A DNA stretch of 64,000 bases from assembly GCF_005938215.1 (NCBI RefSeq), contig NZ_VCPD01000001.1, forward strand, positions 186,001-250,000, in the 5' to 3' direction. The stretch comes from Ruegeria sediminis. Its GTDB lineage: Bacteria > Pseudomonadota > Alphaproteobacteria > Rhodobacterales > Rhodobacteraceae. This document shows positions 35,365-43,802 of this stretch, piece by piece; within the stretch, counting starts at the first letter, position 1; every line of letters begins with the position of its first letter. Made by a program: the position numbers and the translations under genes. The notes beneath the pieces are model-generated. The model saw only the letters and a list, made by a program, of their open reading frames with translations. It ran no database searches and was not told the origin of the DNA.

Positions 35365-35672
35365 TTCTCGGATTCCGGATCATTGACCTCGCGCGGCGGC
35401 AGGCGTTTTGCAGCGATGCCGAAACCCGCACTCGCAACGATCAGAGCCGCCCACCAAAAGAAGATGTAGATAATGGCGGACGACATCGGTACGGGCTCGG
35501 CCTCGCCGGGACCGGCCGGCCACAGCAGCGGAATCGCGAACAGGCCCGCTCCGATGATCGGCAGCAACCGGGCCGCATCCGCCAGACGCCGGCGGCGATA
35601 GCTGTGGCGCTCAAGGAAAACCGCCGGCGGCGACACCGCCGGTTCAACCTCGGGATTCCGTTTTTCAGTCAT
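35352..35672 (-). CDS. Small two-helix membrane protein in the sensor-kinase operon
   Basis: A 106-residue protein with two hydrophobic segments (about 37-52 LLPIIGAGLFAIPLLW and 64-86 AIIYIFFWWAALIVASAGF) and charged ends. It overlaps the kinase start by 13 bases and its own start overlaps the response-regulator stop by four. Position between receiver and SSS kinase mirrors the small DUF485-like partners next to acetate symporters, but the sequence is not clearly that family. A helper of the transporter domain is an inference. Confidence 0.6.
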   Translation of the reverse strand: MTEKRNPEVEPAVSPPAVFLERHSYRRRRLADAARLLPIIGAGLFAIPLLWPAGPGEAEPVPMSSAIIYIFFWWAALIVASAGFGIAAKRLPPREVNDPESEKWPR

Positions 35673-36049
35673 GCCTTCGAGGCCTGGGCGTGCAGGTCCC
35701 GCACTGCCGTCACGACCTCGGTATTGGAGAAAGGCTTGGTCATGAACCGGCTCACCCCGGCCTTCTCAGCCATCTCGCGGTCGCGCAGTTGTCCGCGCGC
35801 CGTCAGCATCAGCACAGGCAGCTTGCGGGTATCCTCCTGCTCCCGCAACTCGCGCAGGATGTCCATGCCGCTTTTGCCCGGCAGCATGACATCCAGAATG
35901 AGGAGATCGGGCCGCGAGGCCATGATCAGTTCAAATGCATCGGACCCCTCGGCATGCGTCTCCACATGCCAGCCCTCCCGGGTCAACAAAAACCGTATCG
36001 CTTCGGTGATGTTGGGTTCATCTTCGATCAGCAGAACCTTGCGGCTCAT
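35669..36049 (-). CDS. Stand-alone response regulator receiver (CheY-like)
   Basis: A 126-residue single receiver domain. Acidic pocket in LLIEDEPNITEAIRFLL near residues 6-22, phospho-acceptor Asp in LLILDVMLPGKSG (about Asp53), Thr in LMLTARGQ and conserved Lys in FMTKPFSNTEV. It has no output domain, so it acts by protein contact. It lies at the head of the kinase operon and is the probable phosphorylation partner of the SSS kinase. Confidence 0.93.
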   Translation of the reverse strand: MSRKVLLIEDEPNITEAIRFLLTREGWHVETHAEGSDAFELIMASRPDLLILDVMLPGKSGMDILRELREQEDTRKLPVLMLTARGQLRDREMAEKAGVSRFMTKPFSNTEVVTAVRDLHAQASKA

Positions 36050-36131
36050 CCTAGCCCTTCCCTCCCCGTGGCCGGACAGCGGTCTACCGCATGTCGCGCA
36101 GGATCAGATTAGCCCTGCCTTGACAGAACTG

Positions 36132-37430
36132 TCAAAAACCTTCGCTTAGAATCGAAGGTTCCCGTCTGGCGGAACAGCCGCTCTTTGGACATATACGGCA
36201 ACTACTGCCGACCTGTTGCGCGGCGACGCGGCCCTGGTCGGCGCTGTCGACGGGAAGAATGAGCATGATGGAACGATAGATCGGATCGCGGTCGAACTCC
36301 GCCATTGCCTGCGGCCACGCGATGGCGAAACAGTCGAATTCCGCCGCCGTCCGGCCCAGCTGCGCGACCCGCCTCCGGATCGGCACCAGAGGACGGTTCA
36401 GCGCGGTGAACAGCGGCCAGAGCGGGCACGACTCGCCATGGCGCGGCAAGGCGAAACCGGGAACGGCCTTGCGAAACAGGATGCTGCCCGAGGCATCGCA
36501 GACCACCAGTCCGGCGGCGCCAGGCAGCAATTCCTCCGGCAAGGTGGCGAGCCGGCGCAGCACCGTTGCGAAATCCACGCCGAACCGCGAGGCGAGATGC
36601 AGCGGGTCGATATCACCCTCGCCAAGTTCGGCGGCGAAAGCTTGCAGCGGAAGCGCCCGTGCATCCGCAGCATAGCCGTCCAGCATCTTCTTTGCGATCG
36701 CCCTCGCAGCGCTTGAGTCCAATCCGTCCAAAGCGACACTGGCGGCATCCTCGCCGGCTTCGATCGCCGGGAAATGATAACTCTGCCCGGAAAAGTACGC
36801 CTCGACCTGTTCCAACGGCACGCCGCGGTGATCGTCGTCGGTCTCGCTCTCGTCAAGATAGTTCACCAACGCCTTGGAACTGTCGGCAAGACGTTCGGCG
36901 TCCTGGTGGATGTTCCGATGAAACCTGTCGCGCCACTCGGGTTCGATGTCGCCGGGTTCGGCCAGGATCGCGGCCATCGAGCGGATCGCCGCCGCGGTCG
37001 TCAAGACCTCGTGCAGCGAGGACGCCAGATGCGGATCGTGCGTCAACCGGTCCGAAAGGGTTTCCACCGTCCGTTCCAGCGATCCTACGCGGCGGTGCAT
37101 CTGGGCCAGAACACCGGCCCAGCCGGGAAACCTACCGGCGAACTCGTCTGCGCGGTCCGTTTCGGCCTGAACGTTGGTGGCGTCTGCGGCAGCTTCGCGC
37201 AGCGAGGCGATCAGCGCGGCCTCGGCGCCTTCGGTCAGCATCGACGGCTCGACCGACAAGGCCGACGCGATGTCCATCAGCAGTTTGCCTCCGATTCTGC
37301 GGCGATTGTGCTCGATAAGGTTGAGGTACGAGGCCGATATTCCCACGCTACGTGCCAGATCCGCCTGGCGCATGCCCGCGATCATTCGCCTTTCGCGTAT
37401 CCGGCTGCCTGTCAAAGTGTCGCGGACCAT
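36132..37430 (-). CDS. ScfR-family (short-chain fatty acyl-CoA) XRE regulator
   Basis: A 432-residue regulator. An XRE helix-turn-helix is at residues 8-62 (RERRMIAGMRQADLARSVGI then SASYLNLIEHNRRRI). A long helical centre follows, and the C-terminal DUF2083/ScfR domain ends in SCRICPKSGCSARREPSIL. In the known relatives (PccR, MccR, RamB) this architecture senses acyl-CoA state and binds TTTGCAAA-type DNA. An HExxH peptidase motif seen in some relatives is not present in the middle. It is divergent from the ABC transporter operon at 37663 and is the natural candidate for that promoter, and perhaps for prpE. Confidence 0.88.
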   Translation of the reverse strand: MVRDTLTGSRIRERRMIAGMRQADLARSVGISASYLNLIEHNRRRIGGKLLMDIASALSVEPSMLTEGAEAALIASLREAAADATNVQAETDRADEFAGRFPGWAGVLAQMHRRVGSLERTVETLSDRLTHDPHLASSLHEVLTTAAAIRSMAAILAEPGDIEPEWRDRFHRNIHQDAERLADSSKALVNYLDESETDDDHRGVPLEQVEAYFSGQSYHFPAIEAGEDAASVALDGLDSSAARAIAKKMLDGYAADARALPLQAFAAELGEGDIDPLHLASRFGVDFATVLRRLATLPEELLPGAAGLVVCDASGSILFRKAVPGFALPRHGESCPLWPLFTALNRPLVPIRRRVAQLGRTAAEFDCFAIAWPQAMAEFDRDPIYRSIMLILPVDSADQGRVAAQQVGSSCRICPKSGCSARREPSILSEGF

Positions 37431-37590
37431 GGCGTTCCTCTCTCCCTTTTCAACGGGATTTCAACGGCTTTCTGCGGCGCAATATAAGAGAATTTACAAT
37501 TTGTCGAGCCCACCTGTTCATATCTTTTCAAAATAATCATGCGTTTAAAAGGACTTATTGCGAAATTTTCTTTTTCGTCCTCATACTTTT

Positions 37591-37606
37591 TTTGCACATA
37601 TTGTGC
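37591..37606. promoter_or_regulatory. Palindrome in the divergent ScfR / ABC-transporter promoter
   Basis: GCACA-TAT-TGTGC (37594-37606), preceded by TT, so that it begins TTTGCACA and resembles a TTTGCA half-site with its mirror image. It is the only clear dyad in an AT-rich 232-base divergent region, so autoregulation and control of the transporter by the ScfR protein are plausible. Confidence 0.4.
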
Positions 37607-37662
37607 CCACGCCCGGCGGAAAGAGGAGCCAAAGGGCGAAATCTGGGAAATGGGAGGAAAGA

Positions 37663-39015
37663 ATGTCCAACAAATCCGTCACCCGTCGTGGCGTGCTGAA
37701 AACCGGTGCTGTCGCCGGCGCCGGCGTTGCCCTGCCGACGATTTTCACCGCTTCGTCAGCTTCGGCTTTCACCAACGAACCAACCGGCGGCACCGTCACC
37801 CTTGGATTCAACGTACCGCAAACCGGCCCCTACGCCGATGAAGGCAATGACGAACTTCTGGCTCAGCAGCTGGCGGTCGAGCACCTGAATGGTGAAGGCG
37901 ATGGCGGCTGCCTCAACACCTTCACGTCCAAGGCGCTGAAAGGCAACGGCATCCTCGGCAAGAAGGTGACCTTCGTGACCGGCGATACGCAGACCAAGTC
38001 GGACGCCGCGCGGGCATCGGCAAAGTCGATGATCGAAAAGGACGGCGCCATCATGATCAACGGCGGGTCCTCCTCGGGTGTGGCCGTGGCCGTTCAGGGC
38101 CTGTGCCAGGAAGCCGGGATCATCTTCATGGCCGGCCTGACGCATGCCAACGACACCACGGGCAAGGACCGCAAGAAGAACGGCTTCCGCCACTTCTTCA
38201 ACGCTTACATGTCGGGTGCGGCGCTTGCGCCGGTGCTGGCGAAAGAGATGGGCGCCGACCGTCGTGCCTATCACCTGACCGCCGACTACAACTGGGGCTG
38301 GACCCAGGAAGAGTCGATCGTAGCTTCGACCGAAGCACTCGGCTGGGAGACCGTCAACACGGTCAAGACACCTCTGGCATCGACTGATTTCTCGTCCTAC
38401 ATCGCGCCGGTTCTGAACTCGGGCGCCGACGTTCTGGTTCTGAACCACTATGGCGGCAACATGGTCAACTCGCTGACCAACGCGATTCAGTTCGGACTGC
38501 TGGACAAGGTCGCGAACGGCAAGGACTTCAAGATCGTCGTTCCGCTCTACTCGGAACTGATGGCCGCAGGTGCAGGCGAAAACATCAAGGGCGTGCTCGG
38601 CTCGATGAACTACAACTGGCAGCTGGAAAACGAAGGTTCCAAGGCGTTCGTCAAGTCGTTCGGCGAAAAGTACGGCAAACCGCCGTCCAACTCGGCCCAG
38701 ACCTGTTATGCGCAGGTTCTGCTCTATGCCGACGCCGTCGAGCGTGCGGGTTCGTTCAACCCCTGCGCCGTCGTCGAAGCGCTTGAAGGCTTCGAGTTCG
38801 ACGGTCTTGGCAACGGGAAAACGCTGTATCGCGCCGAAGACCACCAGTGCTTCAAGGACGTGCTGGTCGTGCGTGGTGCGCAAAACCCGACGAACGCGTA
38901 CGACACGCTGGAAATCGTCGAGATCACGCCGGTCGATCAAGTCACCTATCCGCCGGATCATCCGATGTTTGGCGGTGCCGAGGCGACGCTCGGCGAGTGC
39001 AACGAAGGCGCCTAA
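37663..39015 (+). CDS. Branched-chain-type ABC transporter substrate-binding protein
   Basis: A 450-residue periplasmic binding protein with a twin-arginine-type signal (TRRGVLKTGAVAGAGVALP, residues 6-24). The PBP type I core has VTLGFNVPQTGPYADEGNDE near residue 45 and MVNSLTNAIQFGLL near 267-280. Several Cys residues (near 85, 147, 346, 366, 404 and 447) may form disulphides, unusual for LivK proteins. It heads the operon with two permeases and two ATPases. The ligand is unknown; this family includes amino-acid, urea/amide and carboxylate binders. The ATG at 37663 follows GGGAGGA. Confidence 0.87.
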   Translation: MSNKSVTRRGVLKTGAVAGAGVALPTIFTASSASAFTNEPTGGTVTLGFNVPQTGPYADEGNDELLAQQLAVEHLNGEGDGGCLNTFTSKALKGNGILGKKVTFVTGDTQTKSDAARASAKSMIEKDGAIMINGGSSSGVAVAVQGLCQEAGIIFMAGLTHANDTTGKDRKKNGFRHFFNAYMSGAALAPVLAKEMGADRRAYHLTADYNWGWTQEESIVASTEALGWETVNTVKTPLASTDFSSYIAPVLNSGADVLVLNHYGGNMVNSLTNAIQFGLLDKVANGKDFKIVVPLYSELMAAGAGENIKGVLGSMNYNWQLENEGSKAFVKSFGEKYGKPPSNSAQTCYAQVLLYADAVERAGSFNPCAVVEALEGFEFDGLGNGKTLYRAEDHQCFKDVLVVRGAQNPTNAYDTLEIVEITPVDQVTYPPDHPMFGGAEATLGECNEGA

Positions 39016-39024
39016 GCCAACTCA

Positions 39025-39052
39025 GCCCGGGCCCCTGAAGTGGGGCTCGGGC
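39025..39052 (+). other. Strong intercistronic hairpin between binding protein and permease genes
   Basis: An 11-pair stem (39025-39035 with 39042-39052, one G-U pair) with a six-base loop, ten bases after the binding-protein stop. There is no T-tract. Such structures protect the upstream message and reduce read-through, giving more binding protein than permease. Confidence 0.55.
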
Positions 39053-39144
39053 ACGCACCCTTATAGAAACCGGACGCGAACCCCGATCACTACGCCGGAC
39101 TTACCCGGCAAGCGGGTGTACGCCACAAAAGACGGTGGGGACCG

Positions 39145-40176
39145 ATGGACGCCATCCTACTGCAAATTCTGAACGGGCTCGACAAGGGATCAGCTTATGC
39201 GCTGATCGCGCTGGGTCTGACCCTGATCTTCGGCACTCTGGGCGTTGTGAACTTCGCCCATGGGGCGCTGTTCATGATCGGCGCATTCTGCGCTGTCACC
39301 CTTCAGCGGATCCTGAATCTCAGCTTCGAGTCTGTTGATGAAAGCCAAACCGACTTTCTCGGCAATCCGCTCAAGGTGAAAACACCATATGTCGAGGCTT
39401 GGTTCGGGCCAGAGGCCGGCGCCGTGATCATCGACTGGTCCGTGCCGCTGGCAGTCCTGTTCGCCATCCCGATCATGCTTTTCGTCGGTTATGCGATGGA
39501 GCGGGGACTGATCAAGTTCTTCTACAAGCGTCCTCACGCCGATCAGATCCTGGTGACCTTTGGCCTCGCCATCGTCCTTCAGGAAGTGATCAAGTATTTC
39601 TTCGGCGCCAACCCGATCCAGACGCCGCCGCCCGAGGCGCTGCGCGGATCGCTGGATCTTGGCGTCATGGTCGGCTTCGATCCCAATGCGATCATCTATC
39701 CGATCTGGCGTCTGGTGTACTTCGTCTTCGCGACGGTGATCATCGGCGGCGTCTTCGCCTTCCTGCAGTTCACCACGTTCGGCATGGTCGTGCGCGCAGG
39801 CATGGCCGACCGGGAAACCGTCGGGCTGCTGGGCATCAACATCGACCGCCGCTTCACGATCATGTTCGGCATCGCGGCCGCCGTGGCCGGCCTTGCCGGG
39901 GTGATGTACGGACCCTTGAACCCCCCGAACTACCACATGGGCATGGATTTCCTCGTGCTCAGCTTCGTCGTGGTCGTCGTCGGCGGCATGGGCTCGTTGC
40001 CGGGCGCGGTTCTGGCCGGGTTCCTGCTGGGTATTCTGGAGAGCTTCGCCTCGACGACCTGGGCCACGACGACGATCCCGGGCATCAACCAGATCATCAT
40101 CTATCTGGTCGCAATCATCATTCTGCTCACCCGTCCGCGGGGCCTGATGGGCCGCAAAGGCGTGATGGAGGACTAA
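39145..40176 (+). CDS. Branched-chain-type ABC transporter permease (LivH-like)
   Basis: A 343-residue inner-membrane permease with about eight helices. LivH hallmarks are GSAYALIALGLTLIFGTLGV followed by VNFAHGALFMIGAF near residues 13-48 and DRETVGLLGINIDRRFTIMF near 227-246. The EAA-type loop for ATPase contact lies around VVVVGGMGSLPGAVLAGFLL. An insertion near 55-90 (residues SQTDFLGNPLKVKTPYVEAW) is longer than in E. coli LivH. Same operon as its neighbours. Confidence 0.9.
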   Translation: MDAILLQILNGLDKGSAYALIALGLTLIFGTLGVVNFAHGALFMIGAFCAVTLQRILNLSFESVDESQTDFLGNPLKVKTPYVEAWFGPEAGAVIIDWSVPLAVLFAIPIMLFVGYAMERGLIKFFYKRPHADQILVTFGLAIVLQEVIKYFFGANPIQTPPPEALRGSLDLGVMVGFDPNAIIYPIWRLVYFVFATVIIGGVFAFLQFTTFGMVVRAGMADRETVGLLGINIDRRFTIMFGIAAAVAGLAGVMYGPLNPPNYHMGMDFLVLSFVVVVVGGMGSLPGAVLAGFLLGILESFASTTWATTTIPGINQIIIYLVAIIILLTRPRGLMGRKGVMED

Positions 40177-40179
40177 ACC

Positions 40180-41385
40180 ATGCTGGGACTGGACAAGAAA
40201 GACACCACCCTGCTCATCATCGTGGCGCTCCTCACGTTGCTGGCGCCCTTCCTGCTGAACCCCTTCCCTTCGGACAGCGCGATGGCCCAGTTCAACGCGG
40301 GGTATCCGGACCTGATGCAGCGGTTCGTCATATTCGGGATCTTTGCCGTCGGCTTCAACATCCTGTTCGGACTGACCGGCTATCTGTCCTTCGGACATGC
40401 CGCGTTTCTGGGCATAGGGTCCTATTCTGCGGTGTGGATGTTCAAACTCTTCTCGTACAACGTCATACCGGCGATCGCGCTGAGCGTTATCATGGCCGGT
40501 CTGTTCTCGCTGCTGATCGGCTTCATCAGCCTGCGGCGTTCGGGCATCTATTTCTCGATCCTCACGCTGGCCTTCGCCCAGATGAGCTTTGCGCTGGCCT
40601 ACTCCGTGCTGTCGAACCCCAAGTTCAACCTGACCAACGGCGAGACCGGGCTTCAGGTCTATGCGGATGACCCCCAGATGTTCCATCGGGACGGTCTGCC
40701 GGACCTGCCGCACCTGTTCGGCCTGTCGATGCGCTCGACATATACGCTGGACATGGGTGCATGGAGTTTCGACTTCAACGCCGGCTACTACCTGTGCGCG
40801 GTCATCATGATGATCGTCTTCTACCTGGCCATCCGCATTTTCCGGTCACCCTTCGGCATGATGCTGCGTGCGGTCAAGTCGAACCAGCAGCGCATGAACT
40901 ATACCGGGCTCAACTCCCGCCCGTACACGCTGGCTGCTTTCGTGATCTCGGGCATGTATGCCGGTCTGGCCGGCGGTCTGATGGCTGCGATGGACCCGCT
41001 GGCGGGCGCCGAGCGGATGCAGTGGACCGCATCGGGCGAGGTCGTTCTGATGACCATTCTCGGCGGCACCGGCACCCTGATCGGTCCGGTCCTGGGCGCG
41101 GGCTTCATCAAGTATTTCGAGAACATCTTCTCGAAGATCAACGACAGCGTCCTGCACGGCTGGTTCGCCTTCCTTCCGGACGGAATGGAGGACTTCGTGG
41201 TCGCCGTGCTGCACCCGTTCGTCGGCAAGGGCTGGCACCTCACGCTGGGCATCCTGTTCATGCTGGTGGTGATCTTCCTTCCCGGCGGCCTGGTCGAAGG
41301 CGGAACACGCCTGCGGAACTGGTTCCGCGGCAAGCGATCCGGCGCCGACGACAAGCCTTCGGGCAAAACCGAACCCGCGGAATAA
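40180..41385 (+). CDS. Branched-chain-type ABC transporter permease (LivM-like)
   Basis: A 401-residue permease, the partner of the LivH-like protein. [20 protein letters not shown] near residues 60-79 and [20 protein letters not shown] near 116-135 are LivM signatures, and [16 protein letters not shown] near 295-310 is the ATPase-contact loop. A periplasmic insertion near 155-190 is present. It starts three bases after the previous stop. Confidence 0.9.
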   Translation: MLGLDKKDTTLLIIVALLTLLAPFLLNPFPSDSAMAQFNAGYPDLMQRFVIFGIFAVGFNILFGLTGYLSFGHAAFLGIGSYSAVWMFKLFSYNVIPAIALSVIMAGLFSLLIGFISLRRSGIYFSILTLAFAQMSFALAYSVLSNPKFNLTNGETGLQVYADDPQMFHRDGLPDLPHLFGLSMRSTYTLDMGAWSFDFNAGYYLCAVIMMIVFYLAIRIFRSPFGMMLRAVKSNQQRMNYTGLNSRPYTLAAFVISGMYAGLAGGLMAAMDPLAGAERMQWTASGEVVLMTILGGTGTLIGPVLGAGFIKYFENIFSKINDSVLHGWFAFLPDGMEDFVVAVLHPFVGKGWHLTLGILFMLVVIFLPGGLVEGGTRLRNWFRGKRSGADDKPSGKTEPAE

Positions 41386-41397
41386 GGAGACGCTCCC

Positions 41398-42153
41398 ATG
41401 GGTATTCTCGAAGTCAAGGACGTGGGAAAGCGGTTCGGTGGCCTGCAGGCGCTGAGCAACGTGAACCTCAGCGTCAAGGAGAACTCGGTCCACGCCATCA
41501 TCGGACCGAACGGCGCCGGCAAGTCCACCCTGCTCAACTGCCTGGTCGGCAAGCTGATCCCGGACTCGGGCTCGGTCATGTTCGACGGGCAGTCCGTTCT
41601 GGGCAGGGCTCCGTTTGAAATCAACCAGATGGGCATCTCGCGCGTGTTCCAGACCCCTGAAATCTTCGGGGACCTGACCGTGATGGAGAACATGCTGATC
41701 CCGATTTTCGCGATGCGCGACGGGGCGTTCCGGATGCACGCCTATGAAACCGTCGCCAACGAGCGCGAAGTCATCGAGCAGGCCGAGCAGATGCTGGAAG
41801 AGATGAACATGGCCGACAAGCGGCACATGCACTCGGCGGCTTTGTCCCGAGGCGACAAGCGGCGGCTGGAAATCGGCATGTGCCTCAGCCAGAAGCCGCG
41901 CCTGCTGCTTCTGGACGAACCGACAGCCGGGATGGCTCGGGCCGACACCAACAACACCATCGACCTGCTCAAGCAGATTTCGGAAGAACGCGACATCACG
42001 ATCGCCATCATCGAGCATGACATGCACGTGGTGTTCAGCCTGGCCAATCGCATCACCGTTCTGGCGCAAGGCACCCCGCTGGTCGAGGACGACCCGCAGA
42101 ACATCCGCGGCAACCCGAAGGTTCGAGAAGCCTATCTGGGCGAGTCGGCGTAA
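41398..42153 (+). CDS. Branched-chain-type ABC transporter ATPase (LivG-like)
   Basis: A 251-residue ATPase. Walker A IIGPNGAGKSTLLNCLVG near residues 35-52, Walker B LLLLDEPTAGMA near 164-175, and the signature loop as ALSRGDKRRLEIGM instead of LSGGQ, a variant known from LivG-type proteins. His switch in IAIIEHDMHVV. An AAGGAG ribosome-binding site precedes the ATG. Confidence 0.93.
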   Translation: MGILEVKDVGKRFGGLQALSNVNLSVKENSVHAIIGPNGAGKSTLLNCLVGKLIPDSGSVMFDGQSVLGRAPFEINQMGISRVFQTPEIFGDLTVMENMLIPIFAMRDGAFRMHAYETVANEREVIEQAEQMLEEMNMADKRHMHSAALSRGDKRRLEIGMCLSQKPRLLLLDEPTAGMARADTNNTIDLLKQISEERDITIAIIEHDMHVVFSLANRITVLAQGTPLVEDDPQNIRGNPKVREAYLGESA

Positions 42154-42166
42154 GGAGGAACATCAG

Positions 42167-42922
42167 ATGAACGTCAAACCCGATTTCTCCAAGAACGCCA
42201 ACGCGGCGCAGACCGCACCGGCCTTTCTGTCAGTCTGGGACATGCACTCCTACTATGGCGAAAGCTATATCGTGCAGGGCATCAGCTTCAACGTGCACGA
42301 GGGCGAGATCCTTGCCCTTCTGGGGCGCAACGGGGCAGGCAAGACATCGACGCTGCGCTCCATCGCACGCACCGGCAGCCCCGAGGTCCGCAGCGGCGAG
42401 ATCTGGCTGGATCACCAGCCGCTGCACAAGATGACCAGCCACGAGGCGGCGGCCGTCGGTCTTGGCCTCGTTCCCGAAGACCGGCGCATCATCCCCGGCC
42501 TGACGGTCGAGGAAAACCTGCAGCTTGCCCAGATCGCCCCGCCTATCGGCTGGTCGCTGGAGCGTATCTACGATCTGTTCCCGCGCCTGGGCGAGCGCCG
42601 CAAACAGGAAGGGATCACCCTCTCGGGTGGCGAACAGCAGATGCTGTCCATCGCCCGCGCGCTGGCCCGCGACATCAAGGTGCTGCTGCTGGACGAACCC
42701 TACGAGGGTCTGGCTCCAGTGATCGTGGACGAGATCGAAAAGACGCTGATCCACATCAAGGAACAGGGCATGACCACCATCATCGTCGAGCAGAACGCAG
42801 TGCGGGCGCTGGAACTCGCAGACCGCGCCGTGATCCTGGACACCGGCGGGATCGTCTTTGACGGCACGGCGTCCGAAGTTCTGGAAAACGAGGAACTGCG
42901 CTCCGAGTACCTGGCGATCTGA
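42167..42922 (+). CDS. Branched-chain-type ABC transporter ATPase (LivF-like)
   Basis: A 251-residue ATPase. Walker A ALLGRNGAGKTSTLRSI near residues 49-65, signature TLSGGEQQMLSIARAL near 147-162, Walker B VLLLDEPYEGLAP near 169-181 and a His-like switch at TIIVEQNA. The N-terminal about 20 residues precede the usual LivF start. The ATG at 42167 is taken because TAAGGAGGAA is directly upstream; the longer open frame overlaps the previous gene. It closes the transporter operon. Confidence 0.93.
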   Translation: MNVKPDFSKNANAAQTAPAFLSVWDMHSYYGESYIVQGISFNVHEGEILALLGRNGAGKTSTLRSIARTGSPEVRSGEIWLDHQPLHKMTSHEAAAVGLGLVPEDRRIIPGLTVEENLQLAQIAPPIGWSLERIYDLFPRLGERRKQEGITLSGGEQQMLSIARALARDIKVLLLDEPYEGLAPVIVDEIEKTLIHIKEQGMTTIIVEQNAVRALELADRAVILDTGGIVFDGTASEVLENEELRSEYLAI

Positions 42923-42970
42923 CGTAACACTCCCCGTCGCACGGCCGAAATGCCGTGTGGACAAACTGAA

Positions 42971-43004
42971 GGGTCGGCGGACTATCAGCCGACCCGTTTT
43001 TTTT
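42971..43004 (+). terminator. Rho-independent terminator of the ABC transporter operon
   Basis: An eight-pair stem GGGTCGGC / GCCGACCC with a nine-base loop is followed by G and eight T. It lies 49 bases after the last transporter gene. Confidence 0.9.
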
Positions 43005-43050
43005 GCGGCAATGCCGAGCCCCGCTTCGCGCCGAGCGACACGGCCCCGGG

Positions 43051-43668
43051 TCAGCGCGTGGCGATTGCCGTTGCCGCACCTGCCATCATCCCGGCCCCGA
43101 ACCGGTTTGCCATCTTCATGGCGCGCGGTGTCCTGAGCAAATCGCGCGCCTTCGCAGCGGCCACCAGCCATGACGCATAAACGGCCGTCAGAACGACAAG
43201 CATCACGGCGACCAGAATCGCCCATCCCGCGGCAGTCAGATGCTTCAGATCGACGATGGTTGGAAGCAACGCCATGTAGAACAACATGATCTTGGGGTTG
43301 CCCAGCGTCAGCGAAAACCCGGCCAGAAACAACTTGCTGCCTGACGACCGAGCCGGAACCGCGCTTCCGGGTTCGTTGACCGGGGCAGTCCACATTTTCC
43401 ATGCAAGATAGGCCAGGTATCCGACGCCCGCCCATTTGACGGCGACGAACACCAGGTGAAACGATTGGGCCACGGCGGCGAGGCCCCAGACGGCCATGGA
43501 CAGCCAGATCGCTTCTCCGATCAACATGGCTGCAAGAAATGGGAGGACATCGCCGGCGCCACGTGAAAGAACACGCGCCACAAGGGCGGCAGTGCTTGGC
43601 CCCGGCGATCCAGAAGCGACAAGAAGTGCTCCCGCAAAAAGAAGCAACGAAGAGATTTCTATCGGCAT
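43051..43668 (-). CDS. LysE-family translocator
   Basis: A 205-residue inner-membrane exporter with about six helices. The family signature GSPGPSTAALVARVLSRGAG lies near residues 19-38 and the mid-protein KLFLAGFSLTLGNPKIMLFY near 112-131. Relatives (RhtB/LysE) export amino acids such as lysine, threonine or homoserine lactone; the substrate here is unknown. It is the only gene between the transporter terminator and the acyl-CoA operon and reads opposite to the transporter. Confidence 0.88.
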   Translation of the reverse strand: MPIEISSLLLFAGALLVASGSPGPSTAALVARVLSRGAGDVLPFLAAMLIGEAIWLSMAVWGLAAVAQSFHLVFVAVKWAGVGYLAYLAWKMWTAPVNEPGSAVPARSSGSKLFLAGFSLTLGNPKIMLFYMALLPTIVDLKHLTAAGWAILVAVMLVVLTAVYASWLVAAAKARDLLRTPRAMKMANRFGAGMMAGAATAIATR

Positions 43669-43802
43669 CTGTCTGTCCCTTGGAAAGCGTCAGGCCCGAC
43701 AGTGCAGGCTTGCAACGCGGAATTCAATCCTGGAGGGACGAACAGTCCAGCCGATTTCCCCCCTGTCCAACTCTTTGCCGATACGTCGACGGCTTTCGAT
43801 CG

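Noticed and set aside
33673-35469. A 598-codon plus-strand frame opposite the sensor kinase
   Set aside because: Composition rich in Arg, Gln, Asp and His without hydrophobic core; it is the reverse of a membrane protein gene.
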